A stretch of 64,000 nt of DNA. Origin: Chitinophagaceae bacterium UBA7600 (lineage in GTDB: Bacteria; Bacteroidota; Bacteroidia; Chitinophagales; Chitinophagaceae). A program made the position numbers and the translations under genes. Of this stretch, positions 53,714 to 62,170 are shown piece after piece; position 1 is the first letter of the stretch; every line of letters starts with the position of its first letter. Under the pieces are notes generated by a model that was not told the origin of the DNA, did not search any database, and saw only the letters and a list, made by a program, of their open reading frames with translations. The stretch lies in NCBI GenBank assembly GCA_002478885.1, contig DLKC01000069.1, forward strand, positions 1 to 64,000, written 5' to 3'.

Positions 53714-55252
53714 TTAATCGGTGATGGCTTGTTTTTGTTGTTTGTTGCTGAGGTATAAAGCACCTATGATAAAACAAACTGCAGCAATCGCGATGGGATA
53801 GGATAACCCAGCCAATACATCGCCTGGAGGATTTGCAGGCGTTTTGGAATACTCATACAGCAACGTGCCGATAAAGGGTACCAGCCCGCCAAATACGCCA
53901 TTGCCGATATGGTATGGCAGGCTCATACTGGTGTACCGTATTTGCGTGGGGAATAATTCAACCAGGAAAGCAGCGATGGGTCCGTAAACCATTGTTACAA
54001 AAATTACCAGGATAAAAACAAAGCCAATCACTTTCCATTGGTAACTGTCGCTCAGCGTTACTGTTTTTTTGATGGAAGGCTTTGGAGCCGTTGTTGACTT
54101 ATCTGCCAAAATGGTCTCTTTCTTTACTTCCAGGTAAGAGCTGCCATCGGTAAAACTTTTATTGGTAGTTGTGGTAATCACGGAGTCCTGGGGCTTTGCT
54201 TTGTCAGCAGCCCTCGTAACATTCACCGTTGTCTTGTCAACGATCTCCGTTTTCTGCTTTATATCGGCATAATTATAGAACTGCGTAAAAATATAACGGT
54301 AGGAAAGCAGCGCGATAAGCATGCCGGCAAGCATGATAAATTTTCTGCCGATCTTGTCACTCAACGAACCAAATATTACAAAGAAAGGTGTGCCTATCAG
54401 CAAACCTATACCCATCCACGTGTTGGCTTGTGTGGCATCAATATTACAGGTTTTTAGCAAAAACGTTTGGGCATAGAACTGGCTGGTATACCACACAACG
54501 CCCTGGCCCATCGTGGCGCCGAATAATGCAAGCAGTACCATTTTTAAATTGGTCTTGTGGCCGAAGCTTTCTTTTAAAGGGTTCACTGAAGTTTTGCCTT
54601 CTTTTTTCAATTTGCTGAATAGCGGCGATTCTGACATTTTTAAGCGTACAACAATAGAAAATGCCACAAGCACAACACTCAACAAAAATGGAAGACGCCA
54701 TCCCCAGTCATTATATGCTTCTTTGCTTAAAGTCTGCTGGCAGGTGATGATTACAATAAGGGAGACGAATAAACCCAGCGTGGCGGTTGTCTGAATCCAG
54801 CTGGTAAAATAACCGCGGCGGTTTGCCGGTGCATGCTCGGCAACATAAGTTGCAGCGCCACCATATTCGCCACCCAGTGCAAGCCCTTGAAGCAAACGCA
54901 ATAGAAGTATAACTGCAGGCGCAAGTGAAAAGCTTTCGTATGAGGGCACAAGCCCAATGAGGAAAGTGGAGCCGCCCATAATGATCAGGGTAAGCAGGAA
55001 CGTGTGTTTGCGACCGATAAGATCGCCAAGCCTGCCAAAAAACAAAGCGCCGAATGGCCGCACAATAAAGCCCGCTGCAAACGTTGCCAATGTGGCAAGA
55101 AACGCAGCCGTTGGATTACCCGGCGGAAAAAATTTCTCCGAAATAATAGTGGCCAGACTACCGAAAATATAGAAGTCGTACCATTCAATCAAAGTGCCCA
55201 GCGATGATGCGCCGATTACCGTGTAAAGTTTGCGGTTGCTGATAATATCCAT
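53714..55252 (-). CDS. MFS transporter of the metabolite:H+ symporter (MHS) family
   Basis: A 512-residue inner-membrane carrier. I chose the ATG at 55252 (MDIISNRKLYTVIGASSLGT); the upstream extension lacks family features. It has the ProP/ShiA-type signatures IEWYDFYIFGSLA, RPFGALFFGRLGDLIGRKH, RLLQGLALGGEYGGAATYVAEHAPANRRGY and FGSLSDKIGRKFIM. An unusual hydrophilic insert of about 85 residues (about 330-415), rich in Thr, Lys and Asp, interrupts the C-terminal half after helix 8. Likely substrates are compatible solutes or organic acids. Confidence 0.9.
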   Translation of the reverse strand: MDIISNRKLYTVIGASSLGTLIEWYDFYIFGSLATIISEKFFPPGNPTAAFLATLATFAAGFIVRPFGALFFGRLGDLIGRKHTFLLTLIIMGGSTFLIGLVPSYESFSLAPAVILLLRLLQGLALGGEYGGAATYVAEHAPANRRGYFTSWIQTTATLGLFVSLIVIITCQQTLSKEAYNDWGWRLPFLLSVVLVAFSIVVRLKMSESPLFSKLKKEGKTSVNPLKESFGHKTNLKMVLLALFGATMGQGVVWYTSQFYAQTFLLKTCNIDATQANTWMGIGLLIGTPFFVIFGSLSDKIGRKFIMLAGMLIALLSYRYIFTQFYNYADIKQKTEIVDKTTVNVTRAADKAKPQDSVITTTTNKSFTDGSSYLEVKKETILADKSTTAPKPSIKKTVTLSDSYQWKVIGFVFILVIFVTMVYGPIAAFLVELFPTQIRYTSMSLPYHIGNGVFGGLVPFIGTLLYEYSKTPANPPGDVLAGLSYPIAIAAVCFIIGALYLSNKQQKQAITD

Positions 55253-55355
55253 ATGCTTGCGGGTCGTTTTGTTGGTTGTGCTGATCGATGTTCCGAAGAT
55301 AAAGAAATATAGAAGTGCCGGAGGTGGATATTTTTTTTGAATCAAACGTTTGTGC

Positions 55356-55484
55356 TGCTATGAAGCTGAGGTTGTGTCACTCACTTCAACTTGCAGAATG
55401 TCGCCCGGCAGTCGATTGTTGACATTTGATACAACGCACAAGTGTGCGACGCAACAGAAGTTTAATAGGATGTACAGCCTGGGG
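55356..55484. repeat. Dispersed hairpin repeat unit, left arm + right arm (mixed types)
   Basis: Left arm: GAGGTTGTGTCACTCACTTC. Right arm: GCACAAGTGTGCGACGCAAC, then a worn tail (ACAGCCTGGGG). It fills much of the 308-bp gap between the divergent genes at 55252 and 55561. Confidence 0.82.
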
Positions 55485-55560
55485 AATTAATCAAAAATCT
55501 TTATTGATCACTTGCATTTTAATTTTTTCAAAAGTATCATTGTCAATAACTGAAATAACG

Positions 55561-56826
55561 ATGAATAAATTTCTAATCCTGCTTGCCTTGACATGTTTGG
55601 CATCTGCCCTTTCCTTTGGCCAGCGAAACTTTCAACCCGGTTACATCGTATTAAATAACAATGATACAGTTGCCGGCTTTATCGACTACCGTGAATGGCA
55701 TAAGAATCCCGAAAGCCTTTCTTTCGCTAAATCAAAAGAGGGGGCGGTACAAAAATTTACAGTAAAAGATGCCGGAAGTTTTGAAGTAACCGGCAAGGAA
55801 CTTTACCGCAGATTTTTTGTGAACATAAGCATGAACGATGAATTCGTAAATGAAATGACCTCAAAAGATACAAGCTTACGAAAGGATACTGTTTTTCTGA
55901 AGGTGTTGTTTGAAGGCCGGCACACAAAGCTCTTTTCTTATGCAGACGAAATAAAATCAAGACTGTTTATTGCCTCTGAATCGGAAACGATTCCCGTCGA
56001 GCTGAAAAATTCAGAATACATGGAAAACGGGAAGATTGTAAGTGAAAAGGAATACAAAGCGCTGCTTGCAAAACTTGCAGGGCAATATGCACCCGGCAAT
56101 ACGGATATCGTTGCTAAAATAGCAGGAACTTCCAATTATAAAGACGATATTCTTGAAGTACTTTATCTGATTGATGGGAAGCCTTCAGGCAAACCTTTGT
56201 TGGACGAAAAGAAAGGCAAAAAATCAGCTTTCAGGTTTTGGGCAGGCGCAGGTGTTGGAAAAAATCCAATTAATATCGAAGGTGAAAATCGATATGCTGG
56301 CATCACCGAAGCAGGCGGTATTTCACCGGTTATCTCCGCCGGATTTGACATTCGGTTTAACCCCTATATTGGCAAGCTTTTCTGGCGCACCGAACTTGCT
56401 TTTACAACTGCTAAAACGAACGCATATGTTTCAAAACAATACTTTGCGTCTAAAGAAAACTATTATCTCGACCTTAAGTTCAATAGTATTTCTTTAAATG
56501 AGACTATTAACTATAATTTTTACAACAGCGCTGATCTTAAAATTTTCCTTGGAGCAGGAGTGGGTTTTAATTTTTCATCCTTACCACTGAACAGGGAAAC
56601 TTTTGTAAGGGAAGCGAGTACAGATACTTCTACCAGTGTGAATAATAATTATCTTGCTTACCTGAATAATTTTTTTCTGAACGGAATTGTTAGAACGGGG
56701 GTGACAATAAAAAATATAGAAGCATCGATCGCCTATACCACAAAGGGAACTTTCTCTGACTACGCTTCCTTTTCTGCAAACGTTTCTTCTCTCAGGTTGC
56801 AGGTCAATTATTTATTCGGAAAATAG
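55561..56826 (+). CDS. Hypothetical outer-membrane protein
   Basis: A 421-residue exported protein. I chose the ATG at 55561 at the signal peptide (MNKFLILLALTCLASALSFG). Residues about 20-230 begin with FQPGYIVLNNNDTVAGFIDY, a start seen in many uncharacterised Bacteroidota proteins. Residues about 235-421 look like an eight-strand beta-barrel (FRFWAGAGVG to LRLQVNYLFGK) of the PorT/OmpX kind. Function unknown. Confidence 0.72.
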   Translation: MNKFLILLALTCLASALSFGQRNFQPGYIVLNNNDTVAGFIDYREWHKNPESLSFAKSKEGAVQKFTVKDAGSFEVTGKELYRRFFVNISMNDEFVNEMTSKDTSLRKDTVFLKVLFEGRHTKLFSYADEIKSRLFIASESETIPVELKNSEYMENGKIVSEKEYKALLAKLAGQYAPGNTDIVAKIAGTSNYKDDILEVLYLIDGKPSGKPLLDEKKGKKSAFRFWAGAGVGKNPINIEGENRYAGITEAGGISPVISAGFDIRFNPYIGKLFWRTELAFTTAKTNAYVSKQYFASKENYYLDLKFNSISLNETINYNFYNSADLKIFLGAGVGFNFSSLPLNRETFVREASTDTSTSVNNNYLAYLNNFFLNGIVRTGVTIKNIEASIAYTTKGTFSDYASFSANVSSLRLQVNYLFGK

Positions 56827-56905
56827 CTTTCAATTCCAGTTGTATAAAAACACCTTCAAGATCGGGCAACCTGGTTATATAGGCCAGGCGTACTTCTGAT
56901 ATTTG

Positions 56906-57367
56906 TCAACCGCCCTTTGCTTTACTTCGATAGAATCTTTTTGCCATAACCGCAACCGGTAATCCAATGCAGAAGAACAGGATGGTAATGGCCATAGCAG
57001 CTTTTGCCAAGTCGAACGGAGCAGGCTGAATCTTACTCAGTGGGACAATGATCCGGGTGGTTACCGTCCATGCGGCAAGGGCAGCAAGCAAAGAGCTTAG
57101 CCAGACATTATTGCGTAATAATTTGATCCTGTGGTAAGCAAGGAAATAAGTTAGGCTGCAGGCAAATGCGATAAAAAAATGAATCAACAATCCTGCCAGC
57201 ATATAACCAAAGCCACCTGCAAAAGCATCTTTTCCAAACAAGCCGCTGGCAATATATTTCAGGATAATATCCGGCGTGCTGCCTTTAACAAGATAGGCCT
57301 GTATGAAAGCAGCGCAGATGTCAAGGCTTCCTGCAACGGCAGTAGCTTTAAAAACCTGTTTCCACAT
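56906..57367 (-). CDS. Hypothetical four-helix membrane protein
   Basis: A 153-residue integral membrane protein with about four helices (8-28, 50-75, 88-108 and 120-143) and a basic C-terminus (KRFYRSKAKGG). It resembles small DUF1440/YagU-type membrane proteins in layout, without firm assignment. It is convergent with the outer-membrane gene ending at 56826, with only a weak CCTGG/CCAGG hairpin between. Confidence 0.65.
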   Translation of the reverse strand: MWKQVFKATAVAGSLDICAAFIQAYLVKGSTPDIILKYIASGLFGKDAFAGGFGYMLAGLLIHFFIAFACSLTYFLAYHRIKLLRNNVWLSSLLAALAAWTVTTRIIVPLSKIQPAPFDLAKAAMAITILFFCIGLPVAVMAKRFYRSKAKGG

Positions 57368-57571
57368 AGCGCAAAAGATATTTGATTGTTTACTGAAATT
57401 TAATTGCCGGCACTTTGAACCTAATGTACCTAAAATTTTCAGCTTCCCGGTTTATCAATTTCGATCCATAGTCTTTCTTTGCGCTTTGTATAACCGCATT
57501 TTTTTTGCTCAACTTATTTATAACAACGTAAATTAACAAGCAATTGCGCCGGACACCGCCATATGATTAGC

Positions 57572-59206
57572 ATGAAAAAAGTTTTGGTATATATACTTCT
57601 CAATTTTGCATTGCTGCAGCTCAATGCCCAGGCAAATTCTGCCAATAAAACGACACTCAGCGATTCATTAAACGGGCATAAAGTATTACTGGATGCAGAA
57701 GGGAAAATCATTTCCTGGATGTTGCCACAGTCAAAGGCCTATAGCCAGCTTCTTTACCAGCGCTGGAATTTTATCAAAACAAATGTTCCAAACAGCCCGG
57801 GGCCGGAGCCGCGGTCTGACTATCCGCAATATTTTTTTTATTGTGCTTATCGCCCTGAAAACGGAAGCCTGCAACCGGATATGTGGATGAACGATGTTGG
57901 AGAACGCATACCAAACTGGTTTGAATCCGCGAGATTATACTATGCCTATTCTGGCGATACAACTGTAATGCTGATTGTAAAAAAACTGGTTGACTACGTC
58001 ATCGCTCATGGCACAAGCCCATCAACATTTCAATGGCCCGGCTTTCCTTACACAACCACCAATGCCGGCGATACCATTTTTTATGGGTTCACTTCTGCAG
58101 GAAGATTTGTGTTGCATGAAACACAGGTCGACCACGCAGGCGATATGGGGCTTACTTATTACCGGCTTTACCAGTATACAGGCGATCAAAAATATAAAAC
58201 TGCCGCAATCAATATCGCCAACACGCTCTCAGGTAAAGCGAGAGACGGTTCAGCAAAACAATCCGTGTGGCCCTATCGCGTGGTAATGAATACAGGTGAA
58301 GTGAAGGCAGAGTATGGCGCGAATTGGTTTCCCTGTTATGCCTTGCTTGATAATCTGGTGAAAGACAAAATTGGTAATGTGAGTGCTTATATAAATGCTA
58401 TGGTAAAGCTGCGGAAATTTATTCTTGACTTTCCTATGAAAACCGGTTACTGGACCGATGGACACACTGACACCGATATTGACAGCTACACTTATAAAAG
58501 CAATATGAGTGCAAGCAACGCAACACTGTATATGTTAGATCACCATGAGTTTGATCCTGAATGGAAGACCGACGTGCCAAAGCTGATAAAGTGGACGGAA
58601 GATAATTTTGTGCTGCGCTGCGCGCCCGGCGATCCTGCTAACCAGTGGGGTGCCAACCTTGTAGGCGAGCAAGACTCTTTCCTGTACAAAATGGATTATC
58701 AAACCGCCCGGTACGCTGCCGGATGCGCCCGCTGGTATGCGGTTTCAGGTGATGCCGCTTACAAGGAGAAAGCTTACCGTTCATTAAACTGGGTAACATA
58801 CTGCAACGATGCAAATGGCCTGGTATTTGAAAGCCCGGTTAGCAAAGGAATTTCGAGCTGGTGGTCTGATTGTTACGGCGAAGGGCCCCGTATGTTTTAT
58901 CCTGCAATGGCTGCCATTCCCGAGTGGGCGCCGCCGGGTGAAAACCATATTTTATATTCAGAAGGGGTGCTTAAAAATGTTGTTTACAGCAATAAGGAAA
59001 TTAACTATACCGCAACGGCTAAAGAAGGGGTGGAGTACCTGAGGCTCGCATTCAGACCGGCAAAAGTTACGTTGAACGGCAAGCCGGTTGTAATGTATAA
59101 AGATCTCAAACAGCAAGGGTACATCTTAACAAACCTTGGCAATGGTGATTATGCACTTACAATAAAAAGAAACATTGCAGGGAATATTATCATTACCGGG
59201 TTTTGA
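57572..59206 (+). CDS. Exported (alpha/alpha) barrel protein, probably glycan-active
   Basis: A 544-residue protein with a signal peptide at 1-20 (ending LQLNAQ) from the ATG at 57572; another ATG lies three codons upstream. Repeating helical blocks with aromatic and acidic residues (PDMWMNDVGERIPNWFESAR, VDHAGDMGLTYYRLYQYTGD, DGHTDTDIDSYTYKSNMSAS) suggest a six-hairpin glycosidase-type fold, with a small beta domain at the end (about 455-544). I cannot name the GH or PL family. The GH-A/CehA fusion gene follows in the same direction. Confidence 0.6.
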   Translation: MKKVLVYILLNFALLQLNAQANSANKTTLSDSLNGHKVLLDAEGKIISWMLPQSKAYSQLLYQRWNFIKTNVPNSPGPEPRSDYPQYFFYCAYRPENGSLQPDMWMNDVGERIPNWFESARLYYAYSGDTTVMLIVKKLVDYVIAHGTSPSTFQWPGFPYTTTNAGDTIFYGFTSAGRFVLHETQVDHAGDMGLTYYRLYQYTGDQKYKTAAINIANTLSGKARDGSAKQSVWPYRVVMNTGEVKAEYGANWFPCYALLDNLVKDKIGNVSAYINAMVKLRKFILDFPMKTGYWTDGHTDTDIDSYTYKSNMSASNATLYMLDHHEFDPEWKTDVPKLIKWTEDNFVLRCAPGDPANQWGANLVGEQDSFLYKMDYQTARYAAGCARWYAVSGDAAYKEKAYRSLNWVTYCNDANGLVFESPVSKGISSWWSDCYGEGPRMFYPAMAAIPEWAPPGENHILYSEGVLKNVVYSNKEINYTATAKEGVEYLRLAFRPAKVTLNGKPVVMYKDLKQQGYILTNLGNGDYALTIKRNIAGNIIITGF

Positions 59207-59212
59207 AAAACT

Positions 59213-59232
59213 CACCTGGCAGACAGGTTTTA
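59213..59232 (+). terminator. Weak terminator-like hairpin
   Basis: ACCTG-GCAGA-CAGGT followed by TTTAT, 7 bp after the stop at 59206. Short stem. Confidence 0.4.
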
Positions 59233-59267
59233 TAGGATGCTGCACATTTGTTCAGGAGTGAGTTAGA

Positions 59268-59435
59268 GTAAAAGAGTGCGGCGCAACAATGTTTAATATT
59301 GATATTGCAGTCCGGTCCAAAAAAGCAAAAGTGCTGCATCGTTGTTTTTCCAGGTATTTATAACAACGGTCCGCATTGATTTTTTGATACCGGCTATAGT
59401 TTTTCATGGCGTCGTCCCTTGCGTCGCAAGCCTTT
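59268..59435. repeat. Dispersed repeat arms in reversed order (right, then left)
   Basis: A right arm (AAAGAGTGCGGCGCAACAAT, tail GCAGTCCGGTCC) precedes a left arm (ACCGGC, CATGGCGTCGTCC, then CTTGCGTCGCAAGCC) by about 70 bp. In other pairs the left arm comes first. It fills the 303-bp gap before 59510. Confidence 0.75.
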
Positions 59436-59509
59436 CAGCTGTGCAAAAAATGGCATCGGTCATGTTAGCATATCATCAAAAAATTATTCACCAATAGCGT
59501 TTACCTGTA

Positions 59510-62170
59510 ATGAAAATAAATAGTGTGCTGCTGGCTATATTGCTGCTGTATTTTTTCCCGTCCGGGTTAATAGCGCAAAATAATGCCCCGGTCAAATTGG
59601 TCATTGATGGCGCAAAAAAATTAAACCAGTTGGATGGCATCGGCGTTAACGCAAACACGCGTAGCTGGGACGGCGAAGAGCTTAAGCCTGCGCTTGACCT
59701 ATTACTGGATTCAATGCATGCAGGTATTTGGAGAGTTATTGTAGAAACTGTGGAAAAATGGGAAGATGTAAATGACAACGACGATCCTTTTAATTTCAAC
59801 TGGGATTATTACAATAAACTTTACGAGACACCGAAATTTCAAAAGGCTTTCGACATGATCGCCTATCTGAATGCGCATGGCATTACCAACAACCTCATGT
59901 TAAATTTTATGGGCCCGGTTCCGGGATGGATAGGCAAAAAAACGATCAGCCCCGGAAAAGAAGACGAATACGTGGAAATGCTCGTTTCCTTTTTATACTA
60001 TGCAAAAAATACGAAGCATCTTCAGTTTGGGCTTGTGTCGCCAACGAATGAATCTGATTGGCATAATGAAGGGCCTGAATTAAACGAACAACAATATGCA
60101 AGTGTCCTTCGAAAATTAATTCGAAGAATGGGTGCGTTGGGCATGGCCAATGTGCGTTACGTAGGCCCTGATCCGGCGGGTATGGAAAACGGAATCAAAA
60201 GATATATTCCCGAACTGGTGAAAGATACAGTGATTATGTCGAAAATGGCGCATTTCGGGTTGCACAGTTACGGGGGTTATTATGCAAACGCTGATAGTGC
60301 TATAAAAAAATCGCCATATCCAAAGACCGGTTTTTGGATAACAGAATGGAATGCTTGGCGTGATGGCTTGGATGATGGAAAAATTGGCGTGTACGATTAC
60401 CGTTTCGCAAGCGATTGTGTAGGCTACCTGCTCGACCTTTTAAAAAATGGGGCAGGCGCCGCTATTGAGTGGGAAGCTTATGACAGCTACTATGAACACC
60501 ACGCTCCCAGCCTGTTCAGTTATTGGGGTATTCTTGGATATGACCCCGCAACAAAAACTTATTTGCCAAGAAAACATTTCTATGCCATTCAGCAGGTTTC
60601 AAAATTTGTTAGCCCGGGTTCATTCCAGTTAGCTGTTTCCGGGGAAAAAGACAGCCTTACAGTGTTGGCTTTCCAGGACGGCATGACAAAAGATGTCAGT
60701 ATCGTTGGTATTAATACAAGCGGTAAAGCAGTGGAAATGGATGCAGCTTTTAAAAACCTGCCGGCCATTAGCCGTTTTGAAATGTATTATACAAACAGTA
60801 CGGAAAATCTTCACAAAAACACGGACGTAAAAGTAAACGCTTCGGCTTTCAGTGTAACGATACCTGCCAATTGCATATTTACATTAAGGTCCGCGCCGGA
60901 AGAAAATAAACCCGGAACAATGATAAGGCCCGAGCCCGGCGATTGGTACGCAGGCGATATTCATGTACACCGCAATTGTGGCGATGCAACCGACGTGTTG
61001 CCTTATGAAAAGCTCACTGCAATGATGCAACCGAATAACCTCGCAGTGATCTCTGTGCTTGCAGACATGGGTAATGGCGAAGTAAAAGACAGTAAAGCTG
61101 ATCTGCCAAGGGTTTCAGGTAAAAACGACACTCAATCAAATGATGGGCGCATCATTCACTGGGATTGCGAATGGCATTGGGATGCAACTTATTCCAATTT
61201 CAGCAACCAGGCGCTTGGTGGGCACCTTGTGTTATTGGGGTTAAAGCAGGCAAATCAGATATGGGATGAATCTCCCTATAAAATATTGGAATGGGCAAAA
61301 GGGCAACAGGCCATAAAAGGGTTCGCCCACATGGAATACCTCGATGATAAGATCCAGGATGAGTTGAATTGTTGTATACCGGTTGACTATCCGGTAGAAG
61401 CCGCATTGGGAACAATTGATTTTGTATCGGAAGACGTATATGCTGTTAATTCTCCCAACAATGGTAATTACAACAGTGAAGCGGCTATCAATGCCTACTA
61501 TAAACTCTTGAACTGCGGTTTCAGGATTGGCCTTGCTGCCGGCACCGATTTTCCCTGTAACGACCTCGAGCCCCTGGGCAAACTATTGACCTATGTAAAA
61601 GTGAATGAACAGTTGACCTACGACAAATGGATCCGTGGAATCAAAGACGGGAAAACAGTAGTGTCGAGAGACGGCCACAATGAATTTATCGACATGAAAA
61701 TAAATGGGAAATATGGCCCCGGGGATGAAATAAAATTTAAAGACAAAGGAATTCTCAACATTGAAGTTAAGTGGACTACAACAAAAGAAACGACCGGCAG
61801 AATAGAATTGGTTGAAAATGGAAAAGTGATAGCGGTTAAAGAGGGAACTTCAAAGCCGGGTGCCCCGCTGGTATTAAGTGTGCAACGCCCTGTTGATAAA
61901 AGCAGCTGGATCTGTGCGAGACGGATGACGGGTGCAGAGCATGCTTCACATGCTGCAGCCGTATATGTTACCGTGAATAATAAGCCGGTGCGTGCCAGCG
62001 CGGAGGACGCACGGTTTTTTGTTTCATGGATCGATAATGTTTTAAAAAACATAACAACTTCAGGAAAATGGAGCCGGTACTTTACACACGACCTCGATGT
62101 GGTAAAAGCCCGTTATACAAAGGCACGGGATATCTACAGCAATATTGCAGCGGAAGCCTCCAAACAATGA
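59510..62170 (+). CDS. Fusion of a GH-A clan glycosidase and a CehA/McbA-type metallohydrolase
   Basis: An 886-residue exported protein with a signal peptide at 1-22. Residues about 28-470 form a TIM-barrel glycosidase resembling GH30: PTNES with E181 as likely acid/base and WITEWNAW with E279 as likely nucleophile, plus a C-terminal beta domain. Residues about 478-880 begin GDWYAGDIHVHRNCGD (H485, H487) and include LAAGTDFPCNDL, the PHP-like metal site of CehA/McbA phosphoesterases. Both activities in one secreted chain suggest cleavage of a substituted glycan. Its stop overlaps the next ATG. Confidence 0.78.
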   Translation: MKINSVLLAILLLYFFPSGLIAQNNAPVKLVIDGAKKLNQLDGIGVNANTRSWDGEELKPALDLLLDSMHAGIWRVIVETVEKWEDVNDNDDPFNFNWDYYNKLYETPKFQKAFDMIAYLNAHGITNNLMLNFMGPVPGWIGKKTISPGKEDEYVEMLVSFLYYAKNTKHLQFGLVSPTNESDWHNEGPELNEQQYASVLRKLIRRMGALGMANVRYVGPDPAGMENGIKRYIPELVKDTVIMSKMAHFGLHSYGGYYANADSAIKKSPYPKTGFWITEWNAWRDGLDDGKIGVYDYRFASDCVGYLLDLLKNGAGAAIEWEAYDSYYEHHAPSLFSYWGILGYDPATKTYLPRKHFYAIQQVSKFVSPGSFQLAVSGEKDSLTVLAFQDGMTKDVSIVGINTSGKAVEMDAAFKNLPAISRFEMYYTNSTENLHKNTDVKVNASAFSVTIPANCIFTLRSAPEENKPGTMIRPEPGDWYAGDIHVHRNCGDATDVLPYEKLTAMMQPNNLAVISVLADMGNGEVKDSKADLPRVSGKNDTQSNDGRIIHWDCEWHWDATYSNFSNQALGGHLVLLGLKQANQIWDESPYKILEWAKGQQAIKGFAHMEYLDDKIQDELNCCIPVDYPVEAALGTIDFVSEDVYAVNSPNNGNYNSEAAINAYYKLLNCGFRIGLAAGTDFPCNDLEPLGKLLTYVKVNEQLTYDKWIRGIKDGKTVVSRDGHNEFIDMKINGKYGPGDEIKFKDKGILNIEVKWTTTKETTGRIELVENGKVIAVKEGTSKPGAPLVLSVQRPVDKSSWICARRMTGAEHASHAAAVYVTVNNKPVRASAEDARFFVSWIDNVLKNITTSGKWSRYFTHDLDVVKARYTKARDIYSNIAAEASKQ

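Noticed and set aside
1..59435. CRISPR array from the many recurring short repeats
   Set aside because: Copies are 60 bp to several kb apart, lie in both arm types as inverted pairs, differ in sequence and have no regular spacers or cas genes.
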